Assembly (NCBI GenBank): GCA_030156895.1
Contig: JASGLP010000029.1
Coordinates: forward strand, 1-34,313
Source of the DNA: Eubacteriaceae bacterium
Lineage (GTDB): Bacteria; Bacillota; Clostridia; Eubacteriales; Eubacteriaceae
Length of the DNA stretch: 34,313 nucleotides
Reading direction: 5' to 3'
Below, piece after piece: positions 27,135-33,947 of this stretch. The notes under the pieces were generated by a model. It had not been told where the DNA came from, did no database searches, and saw nothing but the letters and a program-made list of their open reading frames with translations. The position numbers were made by a program, and so were the translations under genes. Numbering within the stretch: the stretch's first letter is position 1; every line of letters begins with the position of its first letter.

Positions 27135-27863
27135 TAGGCCTAAGAGGTCTCTAAGCTTACTGATTTCGGCAATTTCCAATTGACCCGGGGCTGTTTTTTT
27201 TACGCCTGCAGCAAAGCTGAGGGAACCGCCCAAGATTTCCGGGGCAATCCTGGTTACAGCGCCTGCTGAACCCATCCCAATCACAATCATAGCCCGGTCA
27301 GTCTGAAAATCTAGGGAAGCTTTGATGAGCCTTTGTAGTTCAAGTGAGGTCTCTGTTTTAACTGCCAGTTTTAACACATCTGCTTGTTTTTCTGTCATTT
27401 TTGAAAATATTTCAGTGATTTCCTGAGCCTCTGGCGTCTGATTAAAATTATGGCTGGAGAGGATTTTTCCCGATTGACCCGCTTTTAAAGCGTTCATAAT
27501 TTCCTGATGAAAAGAATCGCTATTGACCAGCTCAACATCAACATAATCAACCGAATTCGAACAAATTGCCGCTTTGATCCCCCGTAAACGGTCAGCATCA
27601 GACCAGTTACCAGCACCTCCTTCAATCTTACCACGAAAGGTGTAAATCAAACCTGTCTCACCAATCTTTTGGCGAATAGCCATAATATTCTCCAGTTCCT
27701 GGCTTTCAGAAATTATATCACCGATCCCAAAATAATCCCGTCGCCACTCAAAATAGTCACACTGCTGGCGCATGCCTTCGGCAATTTCAGATTCAATTTC
27801 AACCATGGATATTCCCGTCAGGGGAATACAAGAGAGATATGTGTCTTTTTTAATTTTTTTCAT
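27132..27863 (-). CDS. aroD: 3-dehydroquinate dehydratase, type I
   Basis: Third step of the shikimate pathway, forming a Schiff base with the substrate. 243 residues, with R77 in YTFRGKIEGG, the catalytic pair H138 (KILSSHNF) and K165 (ADVLKLAV), and SAGAVTRI near the end for substrate binding. Length is usual for type I. No other aro genes are nearby, so it is isolated. RBS GGAGTGGGAG precedes the ATG by about 10 bases. Confidence 0.94.
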   Translation of the reverse strand: MKKIKKDTYLSCIPLTGISMVEIESEIAEGMRQQCDYFEWRRDYFGIGDIISESQELENIMAIRQKIGETGLIYTFRGKIEGGAGNWSDADRLRGIKAAICSNSVDYVDVELVNSDSFHQEIMNALKAGQSGKILSSHNFNQTPEAQEITEIFSKMTEKQADVLKLAVKTETSLELQRLIKASLDFQTDRAMIVIGMGSAGAVTRIAPEILGGSLSFAAGVKKTAPGQLEIAEISKLRDLLGL

Positions 27864-27895
27864 ACTAAAATACTCCCACTCCTGTTAGGTGATAT

Positions 27896-27940
27896 AGTAG
27901 CTTATTACATAACCTTTTAGATGAAAATAAGCAAGCTACT
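27896..27940 (-). promoter_or_regulatory. Inverted repeat upstream of aroD
   Basis: Perfect 8-base arms AGTAGCTT (27896-27903) and AAGCTACT (27933-27940) around a 29-base A+T-rich loop, 33 bases before the aroD start. A weak promoter (TTGCTT, 17 bases, TATGTA) lies inside. Possibly an operator; the function is unknown. Confidence 0.3.
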
Positions 27941-27972
27941 CTAAATTTCTATCACTGATTCCGATTTTTTCT

Positions 27973-27998
27973 AAAAAAAAAACAGTCTAATGACTGTT
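27973..27998 (-). terminator. Intrinsic terminator of the tRNA-Leu/Gly/Arg unit
   Basis: On the minus strand AACAGTC-ATTA-GACTGTT followed by ten T's, 13 bases past tRNA-Arg. A textbook terminator. Confidence 0.9.
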
Positions 27999-28011
27999 CT
28001 CTGTTAAATTA

Positions 28012-28088
28012 TGGTACGCCCTGAGGGGCTCGAACCCCCAACCTACTGGTTCGAAGCCAGGCACTCTATCCAATTGAGCTAAGGGCGC
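28012..28088 (-). tRNA. tRNA-Arg(UCG)
   Basis: 77 bases with encoded CCA. Acceptor GCGCCCT/AGGGCGT with a G-U first pair, anticodon stem CTGG/CCAG around CTTCGAA (anticodon TCG), T arm GGTTCGAGCCC. Last of three tRNAs behind one promoter. Confidence 0.95.
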
Positions 28089-28130
28089 ACAGTAGGTTAT
28101 CTGACCGGTTTTCCAGTCATTAAATTTAAA

Positions 28131-28205
28131 TGGAGCGGAAGACGGGATTTGAACCCGCGACCCTCGCCTTGGCAAGGCGATGCTCTACCACTGAGCCACT
28201 TCCGC
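28131..28205 (-). tRNA. tRNA-Gly(GCC)
   Basis: 75 bases with encoded CCA. Acceptor GCGGAAG/CTTCCGC, anticodon stem TCGCC/GGCGA around TTGCCAA (anticodon GCC), T loop TTCAAAT. Apart from the anticodon arm and two bases it is identical to the tRNA-Gly(CCC) at 32874-32948. Confidence 0.96.
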
Positions 28206-28207
28206 GT

Positions 28208-28292
28208 TGGTGCGGATGAAGGGAGTCGAACCCCCACATCGGTTGATACTAGATCCTAAGTCTAGCGCGTCTGCCAATTCCGCCACATCCGC
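28208..28292 (-). tRNA. tRNA-Leu(UAG)
   Basis: 85 bases with encoded CCA and a class II variable arm. Acceptor GCGGATG/CATCCGC, anticodon stem CTAGA/TCTAG around CTTAGGA (anticodon TAG), T arm GGGTTCGACTCCC. First gene of the tRNA unit, two bases before tRNA-Gly. Confidence 0.95.
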
Positions 28293-28322
28293 ATTGCGAC
28301 GTTATCTGTAACGTGCTCGATT

Positions 28323-28351
28323 ATAATAACAAATTCCACGGTCTATGTCAA
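28323..28351 (-). promoter_or_regulatory. Promoter of the tRNA-Leu/Gly/Arg unit
   Basis: Minus-strand perfect TTGACA (28346-28351), 17-base spacer and TATTAT (28323-28328), with TATAAT overlapping three bases on. It lies just past the mobA stop, so the tRNAs do not depend on the fdh genes. Confidence 0.8.
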
Positions 28352-28358
28352 GCATTTT

Positions 28359-28973
28359 TCAACCAATTTGTTTATTTTTTTGCAAATGTTCCTTTAATTC
28401 TCTTGGCGTATTTAAATTACAGAACATATCCCAGTTTGGACTAAACGATCTGGCTGTATTTTCAGGTATAAAACACAGATCTAAAGGCTCCAGACATTTA
28501 TGGATACTTTTTCGCCCACATTTAAAAAAATCTTCAATTTCTGTCAGCAACTCGATACTGTAAAAAGCGTTGAATGGTTCAATCCATTCCTTGTAACACG
28601 TGACACAGCCTTTTTTACCGCTGTTAAGCATTATTTGATTCTTCATATAGGTCACATATTTTCGATTGAATATCGGCATATCACAGGCAATCACATAGAG
28701 AAAACGCGACTGCGAATGGCGCAGTCCGGTATAGATTCCTACCAATGAAGCCGAAACAGCCACTTCGTCTGGAAATATTCCGCGAACACCTTGAAGGTCA
28801 GGCAAATCTTCCGGTTTAGATCCGATAATTATTATATCCTCAAAATCCTCAGAAATCTGCTTGATGATGCGGTTTAAAATTCGTTCACCATCAATTTTCA
28901 GTAACTTTTTATCAAAACCCATCCGCTGACTTAAGCCACCGGTTAGAATTGCTGCAGTTTTAAATTGATCCAT
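28359..28973 (-). CDS. mobA: Molybdenum cofactor guanylyltransferase
   Basis: Adds GMP to molybdopterin to make the guanine dinucleotide used by formate dehydrogenases. About 204 residues: nucleotide-binding loop ILTGGLSQRMGFDKKLL (9-25), metal-binding CDMP (97-100), the GVRGIFPDEV segment and a C-terminal NLNTPRELKE (N-T-P-E motif of the family). The ATG at 28971-28973 was chosen over a TTG eight codons upstream because GGGAGG stands 4 bases away and it gives the family N-terminus. It follows fdhA by 100 bases that hold a stable hairpin; context strongly links it to cofactor supply for that enzyme. Confidence 0.92.
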   Translation of the reverse strand: MDQFKTAAILTGGLSQRMGFDKKLLKIDGERILNRIIKQISEDFEDIIIIGSKPEDLPDLQGVRGIFPDEVAVSASLVGIYTGLRHSQSRFLYVIACDMPIFNRKYVTYMKNQIMLNSGKKGCVTCYKEWIEPFNAFYSIELLTEIEDFFKCGRKSIHKCLEPLDLCFIPENTARSFSPNWDMFCNLNTPRELKEHLQKNKQIG

Positions 28974-29031
28974 TTTGCCTCCCGCACTCGTTGACAATTA
29001 GCTCTTTATGAGCCAAGCAATTCAATAAATC

Positions 29032-29063
29032 GAATCGCCGCATGTTGTTTGATGCGACGATCC
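29032..29063 (-). promoter_or_regulatory. Stable hairpin in the fdhA-mobA gap
   Basis: On minus-strand RNA, twelve bases GGATCGTCGCAT pair fully with ATGCGGCGATTC, including two G-U pairs, around loop CAAACAAC. On the plus strand the same positions give two A-C mismatches, so the stem is suited only to minus-strand RNA. It starts 10 bases after the fdhA stop. No U-run follows, so it could be an RNA-processing or 3'-protecting element or a partial attenuator that sets mobA below fdhA. Confidence 0.55.
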
Positions 29064-29073
29064 GGTTGACAGC

Positions 29074-31749
29074 TTACTTGCTAATTTGAACTTTTACCAC
29101 TTTAAATGGTGGTATCTTGGCAATTGGATCAAGCTGACCACCAGTTAGGTGATTTGCTCCGGAATTACCATAGTGGAATGGCATGAAAAGATTTTGTTCC
29201 ATTACGCCCTTATTAAACTTAGTTTTGGCTGATACCTTGCCACGAGGGGATTTTACCGAAATCACATCGCCTTCCTGAATACCATAAGCTTTGGCTGTTT
29301 CAGGATTGATTTCAACAAAAGGATCGCCAGCAATTTCCTGAATACCTGGTGTTCTCATGGTCATGGTTCGCGTATGATAATGCTGAAGGATACGGCCCGT
29401 CATCAGAATCATGGGATATTCATCATCCGCCTGATCTTCCGGCGGAATGTAGTCCGCTATCATAAAGGCTCCCAACCCTCTGGTAAACTTGCCCTGATGC
29501 AGGAATTTCGCTCCCTCAGAGTCTTTACTTAAGCACGGCCACTGGATGCGATCACCATTTCGCAAACGTTCATGAGATACCCCTGTGTAACTTGGCGTGA
29601 CCGATGCGATTTCATCCATGATTTCTTCGGCGCTTTGATAGTCAAAACCTGCCACGCCCAGTTCTTTGGCAAGCAATCCAATGATTTCCCAGTCATTTTT
29701 AGCCTGACCAGGCGCCTCAACCGCTTTTCTCAGCAACTGAATCCGTCTTTCTGTATTGGTAAAAGTTCCGTCTTTTTCCGCATATACAAAAGCAGGTAGT
29801 ACAACATCCGCATATTCAGTTGTCTCGGTAGGAAAGATATCCTGAACGACAATGAAATTGGCTTTATCCAATGCCTCTTTAACATGGTTGGAATCCGGAT
29901 CAGATACCACCGGATTTTCACCCATAACATATAAAAACTTCACTGTCTGATTGCCCACACCGGTAATAATTTCGGTTAATGTTTTACCTGGCTCTTTGGG
30001 TAGAGTCAGACCCCAAGCTTTTTCAAACTTCTCAACCACTTCTGGATTTGCGGTTTTCTGGTAGCCTGGTAAATCTCCCGGAAGGGCGCCCATATCACAT
30101 GCCCCTTGAACATTATTCTGACCACGTAATGGATTAACGCCACAACCTTCGCGACCAATTTTTCCAGTTAGCATGGCCAAATTTGCGGTAGACATAACGC
30201 CGTCAGTCCCAGTTTTGTGCTGAGTTACCCCCATTGAATAAAAGATCCCGCCTTTATCCTTTGTTGCATAAAGTCGTGCCGCTTTTCGCATCTGATCAGG
30301 ATCAACACCGCAGATTGAGGCCCAATCTTCAACCGTTTTTGTATCCATAAACTCTTTAAAAGCCTCATAGCCTTCAGTACGATCATTGATAAAACTTTTA
30401 TCCTGAAGATCCTCATCCAGAATCGCCCGCATTAAACCATTAAACAGGGCAACATTGGTTCCCGGCTTAATCTGCAGAAATACATCCGCATACTTAGCCA
30501 GTTCAATTTTTCGTGGTTCAGCAACAATCAGTGCAGCACCCTTTTGCTGACGCTGTTTTATTTTTGCCCCAATAACCGGATGGGTTTCAGTAGTATTGGA
30601 ACCACTCACCAGCATGACATCCATCAGCTCAATTTCATCAATACTATTGGTCATAGCACCGCTGCCAAATGACTTAGCCAAACCAGCAACGGTTGACGCA
30701 TGACATAAGCGAGCACAGTGATCCACATTATTGGTCTGGCCCACTGTTCTAATAAATTTTTGGAAAACATAATTATCTTCATTAGTACAACGTGCTGAAG
30801 AGAACCCTGCAACTGCATCAGGACCTTCTTTTTTAGCTTCCCTTAACTTGTCTGCTACTAGCGCAATTGCTTCTTCCCAAGTCGCCTCTTCAAGCTTTCC
30901 ATTTTTCCTGATCAAGGGTGTCGTTAAGCGATCTTTATTTGCTACAAAATCATAGGCAAACCGACCTTTAACACATAAAAGATTATCATTAACATTTCCA
31001 TCCGTACTATAAATATCAGTGATTTTATTATCTTTAATCTTTAAATTAAGTGTGCAGCCAACCCCACAATAGGGACAGACCGTCTGAACTGTTTCGGTGT
31101 AGGCAAACGGCTCAAACTGTTTTGGTGCCAGTGCGCCGGTCGGACAGACCGCAATACAGTTACCACAGCTGACGCATTCTGAGTCACCACGAGATATTTC
31201 AAAAACCGGGTTAATATTTGTTTCATATCCCCGATCACACTGAGCTAAAATGTGATTGCACTGCAGATGTTCACAAACTTTGATACATCGATTACATAAT
31301 ACGCACTTATTCGGGTCATAGGTATAAAATGGATTAGAATCATCAATTGCTTTCGTCATGATTCTTTCCGTTCCAAATTCCTTTAACGCATCGTATTCAA
31401 TACAATTTACATTAAAATCAACAAATTCACAACAACCATATTTATAACAGGACATACAATCAAAAGTATGATCAGACATCAGCATTTTTAAAACAAAACG
31501 TCTTGCCTCCCGCACTTTTGCATTGTTTGTATATACGACCATCCCTTCTGCCGCCGGTGTTGAACAGGCTGTTTCTAGTCGTCTTGCCCCAACTACTTCA
31601 ACCAGACACATACGACAACTGCCTTCGGGGGTGAAGTCTTTAAAATTACACAAAGTAGGAATGTCTATCCCCACTGACCGAGCTGCTTTAAGTATTGTTG
31701 TCCCAGTCTCAACACTTACAGTCTGGCCATCAATCGTCAAATTAACCAT
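29074..31749 (-). CDS. fdhA: Formate dehydrogenase catalytic subunit, Cys type, with NuoG-like N-terminus
   Basis: Mo/W-bis-MGD enzyme interconverting formate and CO2, the first methyl-branch step in acetogens. 891 residues. N-terminal 2Fe-2S domain: C34, C45, C48, C62. His-Cys3 cluster: H94, C98, C101, C107. Two 4Fe-4S sites: C149/152/155/159 and C192/195/198/202. Molybdopterin domain: cluster C225/228/232/259, active-site segment CARLCH (345-350), and a C-terminal dinucleotide-binding domain (about 770-891). C349, codon TGT at 30703-30705, takes the place of the selenocysteine of many homologues; H350 is kept. No signal peptide. The NuoF/NuoE-type partner usual for this architecture is not in the window. 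Confidence 0.93.
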   Translation of the reverse strand: MVNLTIDGQTVSVETGTTILKAARSVGIDIPTLCNFKDFTPEGSCRMCLVEVVGARRLETACSTPAAEGMVVYTNNAKVREARRFVLKMLMSDHTFDCMSCYKYGCCEFVDFNVNCIEYDALKEFGTERIMTKAIDDSNPFYTYDPNKCVLCNRCIKVCEHLQCNHILAQCDRGYETNINPVFEISRGDSECVSCGNCIAVCPTGALAPKQFEPFAYTETVQTVCPYCGVGCTLNLKIKDNKITDIYSTDGNVNDNLLCVKGRFAYDFVANKDRLTTPLIRKNGKLEEATWEEAIALVADKLREAKKEGPDAVAGFSSARCTNEDNYVFQKFIRTVGQTNNVDHCARLCHASTVAGLAKSFGSGAMTNSIDEIELMDVMLVSGSNTTETHPVIGAKIKQRQQKGAALIVAEPRKIELAKYADVFLQIKPGTNVALFNGLMRAILDEDLQDKSFINDRTEGYEAFKEFMDTKTVEDWASICGVDPDQMRKAARLYATKDKGGIFYSMGVTQHKTGTDGVMSTANLAMLTGKIGREGCGVNPLRGQNNVQGACDMGALPGDLPGYQKTANPEVVEKFEKAWGLTLPKEPGKTLTEIITGVGNQTVKFLYVMGENPVVSDPDSNHVKEALDKANFIVVQDIFPTETTEYADVVLPAFVYAEKDGTFTNTERRIQLLRKAVEAPGQAKNDWEIIGLLAKELGVAGFDYQSAEEIMDEIASVTPSYTGVSHERLRNGDRIQWPCLSKDSEGAKFLHQGKFTRGLGAFMIADYIPPEDQADDEYPMILMTGRILQHYHTRTMTMRTPGIQEIAGDPFVEINPETAKAYGIQEGDVISVKSPRGKVSAKTKFNKGVMEQNLFMPFHYGNSGANHLTGGQLDPIAKIPPFKVVKVQISK

Positions 31750-31778
31750 AGTTTATTTCTCCCTTCGTTTAGAATTTC

Positions 31779-31807
31779 ATTATAATTCAAAACCTTTAAT
31801 TTGTCAT
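31779..31807 (-). promoter_or_regulatory. Predicted promoter of fdhA
   Basis: Minus-strand ATGACA (31802-31807), 17-base spacer, perfect TATAAT (31779-31784). Predicted start about 23 bases before the ATG. So fdhA can be transcribed apart from fdhD, 122 bases upstream. GAATT and AATTC flank the -10. Confidence 0.65.
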
Positions 31808-31871
31808 TGATGTTTTTTTGCACAATTTTTTACAACTGATTTTTCTTTCAACTAATGCCAATAAACATTAA

Positions 31872-32681
31872 TCATTCAGAAAATTCGGAATATCGATTGA
31901 TCCTTTTTCCCCTAACAAATCCGATTAGACACAAATTATAACGCTTTGCCAGTTCAACAGCCATGCCAGTAGGTGCAGAATGAGAGGCAATTACCGGTAT
32001 CCCGCTGCGAACGACTTTGATGACCATGTCGGAAGGAATTCTCCCACTGGTAAACAAAATGCATTTTTTTAGATCAACTTCTTCAACTAATGCCCTGCCA
32101 ATCAGTTTATCCACAGCATTATGTCTGCCGATATCTTCACAGAAGAGAACTTCCCCATCGGGTGTAAGCATCGCACAAGAATGCGTCCCGCCGGTTTCCT
32201 TAAAAAGAACAGCCTGACGATTACATGTATCAGACAACATGAAAATTGAATCTAATTTAAAACTGATCGCTTGCAGTTTCTTGAGTGATTCTTGTCGTTC
32301 ACCACTTTTAAACATTCTGTTATTACCACATGCTGTCGCATCGCTTTTTGATGGCGATACAAAATCTTTTAGCTTAATCTCTTCCTTGAGTTGAACTTTT
32401 ACCCTTTGACCCAATTCACAGATATAAATATATTCAACGTCATCAGCAGAATATATGTAGCCCTCTGAAAACAAGAAGCCCAATACCAATTGATCCAAAT
32501 ATTGCGGTGTACAAACCATTTCGAAAGATAACTGCTCATTGATAAATACATTCATATGATGCTCATCGATAACTGGATCATCAATCACCATGTTTTTAAT
32601 GTTATTAGATTCCTTGACCGAGCGAATTACCCGATGATTGCTATACATTTCTAAATGATCTGCTTCATTAATAATCTCCAT
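31872..32681 (-). CDS. fdhD: Formate dehydrogenase accessory sulfurtransferase FdhD
   Basis: Passes sulfur from a cysteine desulfurase to the Mo/W cofactor of formate dehydrogenase, needed for activity. 269 residues with DPVIDEHHMNVFINEQ (35-50), the loop DATACGNN around C118, LSDTCNRQAVLFKETGGTHSCAML and the GRHNAVDKLIGRAL segment. E. coli FdhD has a C-x2-C loop; here only C118 is present. The ATG at 32679-32681 was chosen over an upstream ATG because AGAGGAG is 6 bases away. It lies just upstream of fdhA, with an attenuator-like leader. Confidence 0.93.
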   Translation of the reverse strand: MEIINEADHLEMYSNHRVIRSVKESNNIKNMVIDDPVIDEHHMNVFINEQLSFEMVCTPQYLDQLVLGFLFSEGYIYSADDVEYIYICELGQRVKVQLKEEIKLKDFVSPSKSDATACGNNRMFKSGERQESLKKLQAISFKLDSIFMLSDTCNRQAVLFKETGGTHSCAMLTPDGEVLFCEDIGRHNAVDKLIGRALVEEVDLKKCILFTSGRIPSDMVIKVVRSGIPVIASHSAPTGMAVELAKRYNLCLIGFVRGKRINRYSEFSE

Positions 32682-32705
32682 CTTAAACTCCTCTCCCATT
32701 GATAT

Positions 32706-32733
32706 AAAAAAAAGACTGTAGTTGAACAGTCTT
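32706..32733 (-). terminator. Terminator hairpin just before fdhD (attenuator or tRNA-Gly terminator)
   Basis: On the minus strand AAGACTG-TTCAACTA-CAGTCTT is followed by eight T's, ending 24 bases before the fdhD ATG. Between the predicted fdhD promoter and its ribosome-binding site it acts as a leader terminator; alternatively it ends the tRNA-Gly transcript. The loop bases CAACTA (32719-32724) are complementary to TAGTTG of the leader (32768-32773), a possible anti-terminator. Confidence 0.8.
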
Positions 32734-32771
32734 ATAATATTCATATTAATTTTTTCATCATGCTTAACAAC

Positions 32772-32794
32772 TATTATGAATGTAATTCATAATA
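32772..32794. promoter_or_regulatory. Palindrome with 10-base arms over the fdhD promoter: candidate operator
   Basis: Perfect arms TATTATGAAT (32772-32781) and ATTCATAATA (32785-32794) around GTA. It overlaps the -10 and the transcript start of the predicted fdhD promoter. This position suits a repressor site. The regulator is not identified. No T-run follows, so it is not a terminator. Confidence 0.6.
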
Positions 32795-32820
32795 TAACAT
32801 ATATTTAACTCCGTTAACAA
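32791..32820 (-). promoter_or_regulatory. Predicted promoter of fdhD
   Basis: Minus-strand TTGTTA (32815-32820) and TTATAT with a 17-base spacer (32792-32797), or TATATT with 18 (32791-32796). It would give a leader of about 100 bases containing the terminator hairpin. The palindrome covers its -10. Confidence 0.55.
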
Positions 32821-32873
32821 CAATCGGTAAATTTGTAGGTAAACATTTTTTGTTTATCGCTCAAACCCTTTAT

Positions 32874-32948
32874 TGGAGCGGAAGACGGGATTCGAACCCG
32901 CGACCCCCGGCTTGGGAAGCCAGTGCTCCACCACTGAGCCACTTCCGC
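32874..32948 (-). tRNA. tRNA-Gly(CCC)
   Basis: 75 bases with encoded CCA. Acceptor GCGGAAG/CTTCCGC, anticodon stem CTGGC/GCCGG around TTCCCAA (anticodon CCC), T loop TTCGAAT. Outside the anticodon arm it matches tRNA-Gly(GCC) at 28131-28205 except for two bases. It stands alone with its own promoter. Confidence 0.96.
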
Positions 32949-32957
32949 AACAGTGTT

Positions 32958-32986
32958 ATTATATACCTCTTTATTTCTCAATTCAA
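32958..32986 (-). promoter_or_regulatory. Promoter of tRNA-Gly(CCC)
   Basis: Minus-strand TTGAAT (32981-32986), 17-base spacer, perfect TATAAT (32958-32963), about 10 bases before the tRNA 5' end. Confidence 0.7.
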
Positions 32987-33012
32987 GAAATTTTTAAAGT
33001 TTTAATACACCA

Positions 33013-33513
33013 TTAGGCGAGCTTTGTTGATAGAACATTTCTGGGGCGTTCTGCCGCAGCTTTTCCATCCCAAGGCAGAACATCTCCGTCCTCTTTTAAA
33101 TAGTCGAGTATTTCCCAAATACCTTCACCTGTGTAAGAACTGACTTTAAAGATTGTTTCACATCCTGCTAACTTTAACCAATGTACAGCCTGATCAACAT
33201 CCGCATCCGGAATGTCAATCTGGGTAACAATGCCAATACAAGGACGATTAACCACTGGTGTAACATTAGGCGGATATAGAGAAAAAGGCTCTGTCGCATT
33301 AATCAGCAAAGCCACCACATCCGCTTCAAAACTGTAAAGCGCCAGCGCTCTAGCTAATCCTTTTGTTTCAGCATATTCACCAGGTGTATCGATCACCACA
33401 TCATAATGATTGATATATTGGGTCTTCTCATATCTGATTTCTTTACCTTTGAGAGCTTGACGTAAAGTCGTTTTACCACATTCACTTCTTCCAACCATGA
33501 TCATTTTCTTCAT
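33013..33513 (-). CDS. EutP/PduV-type microcompartment GTPase
   Basis: Ras-like small GTP-binding protein of the family tied to ethanolamine- and propanediol-microcompartments; its role is thought to be in their placement or regulation. 166 residues: G1 GRSECGKT (8-15), G3 DTPGEY (42-47), G4 TQID (97-100), G5 VSSYTGEG. It carries a short extra tail (about residues 148-166) beyond the usual family length. It follows the shell-protein gene by 10 bases, as in eutS-eutP and pduU-pduV; which system it belongs to cannot be told. Confidence 0.9.
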   Translation of the reverse strand: MKKMIMVGRSECGKTTLRQALKGKEIRYEKTQYINHYDVVIDTPGEYAETKGLARALALYSFEADVVALLINATEPFSLYPPNVTPVVNRPCIGIVTQIDIPDADVDQAVHWLKLAGCETIFKVSSYTGEGIWEILDYLKEDGDVLPWDGKAAAERPRNVLSTKLA

Positions 33514-33523
33514 TGTTAACCTT

Positions 33524-33898
33524 CTATGTTGTTGTTATTTCACAAATTGTAAATTTCAGTGTGTCTTTTAAATATGCCAAAATATTTTTAATTGCCGATT
33601 GGACTTCTGAAATGCGGCCAGTAAACATTAAGGTCCCGCTAAAGCGGTCGATAAAGCCCATATCAATAACAGCCGTTTTAATTGCCAGATCTCCTGCAAT
33701 TACTGAAATTTCTGATGGTGTCATACTCAAAATTCCAATGGCCGCTTTTTGATAGTCAACGCTCGGATTGAGGCCAAGTTTTTTGTAGACTATTTCATCT
33801 GGCCTTGAGATGATATGCGCTAGTGTAACCTGCTTACCTGGAACTGTTTCCTGGATGATTCGCAACTTGCCTTCGTTTGAATCTAAAATTCCTTCCAT
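33524..33898 (-). CDS. BMC-domain shell protein, EutS/PduU type
   Basis: Circularly permuted BMC shell protein forming hexamers in microcompartment shells. 124 residues with the signature RIIQETVPGKQVTLAHII (13-30), KKLGL, AIGILSMTPSEISVIAGDLAIK and GFIDRFSGTLMFTG. Its features are mixed between EutS (IAGDLA) and PduU (KKLGL, ending ITTT). The ATG at 33896-33898 is 6 bases from GGAGGG. A longer upstream extension to 34084 has no family match and was not used. Followed by the GTPase gene 10 bases later; no other shell protein, signature enzyme or regulator is visible. Confidence 0.92.
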   Translation of the reverse strand: MEGILDSNEGKLRIIQETVPGKQVTLAHIISRPDEIVYKKLGLNPSVDYQKAAIGILSMTPSEISVIAGDLAIKTAVIDMGFIDRFSGTLMFTGRISEVQSAIKNILAYLKDTLKFTICEITTT

Positions 33899-33929
33899 AT
33901 TGTGCCCTCCAAAATTAGTGCTTGTAATT

Positions 33930-33947
33930 ATTATATCACTGATCAGT
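33930..33947 (-). promoter_or_regulatory. Extended -10 promoter with palindrome upstream of the BMC pair
   Basis: On the minus strand TATAAT (33930-33935) is preceded by TGA, an extended -10. Immediately upstream is the 10-base palindrome ACTGATCAGT (33938-33947), a possible operator. The -35 is poor, which suits an activator or the extended -10. Predicted leader about 25 bases. Confidence 0.5.

Noticed and set aside
27987..28175. A 62-codon frame over tRNA-Arg and tRNA-Gly
   Set aside because: It lies across two tRNA genes and their spacer; it is open by chance.
30700..30705. Possible selenocysteine codon in the formate dehydrogenase
   Set aside because: The codon at the active-site position is TGT, not TGA, and the whole frame has no internal stop, so no SECIS is needed.
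32706..32873. Molybdenum-cofactor (Moco/Tuco) riboswitch before fdhD
   Set aside because: The space between promoter and gene, about 100 bases and very A+T-rich, does not show the multi-helix fold of the Moco motif; only the terminator hairpin is clear. A covariance-model search would settle it.
33513..33752. Plus-strand frame antisense to the BMC shell gene
   Set aside because: No ribosome-binding site and fully inside two good minus-strand genes; a shadow frame.
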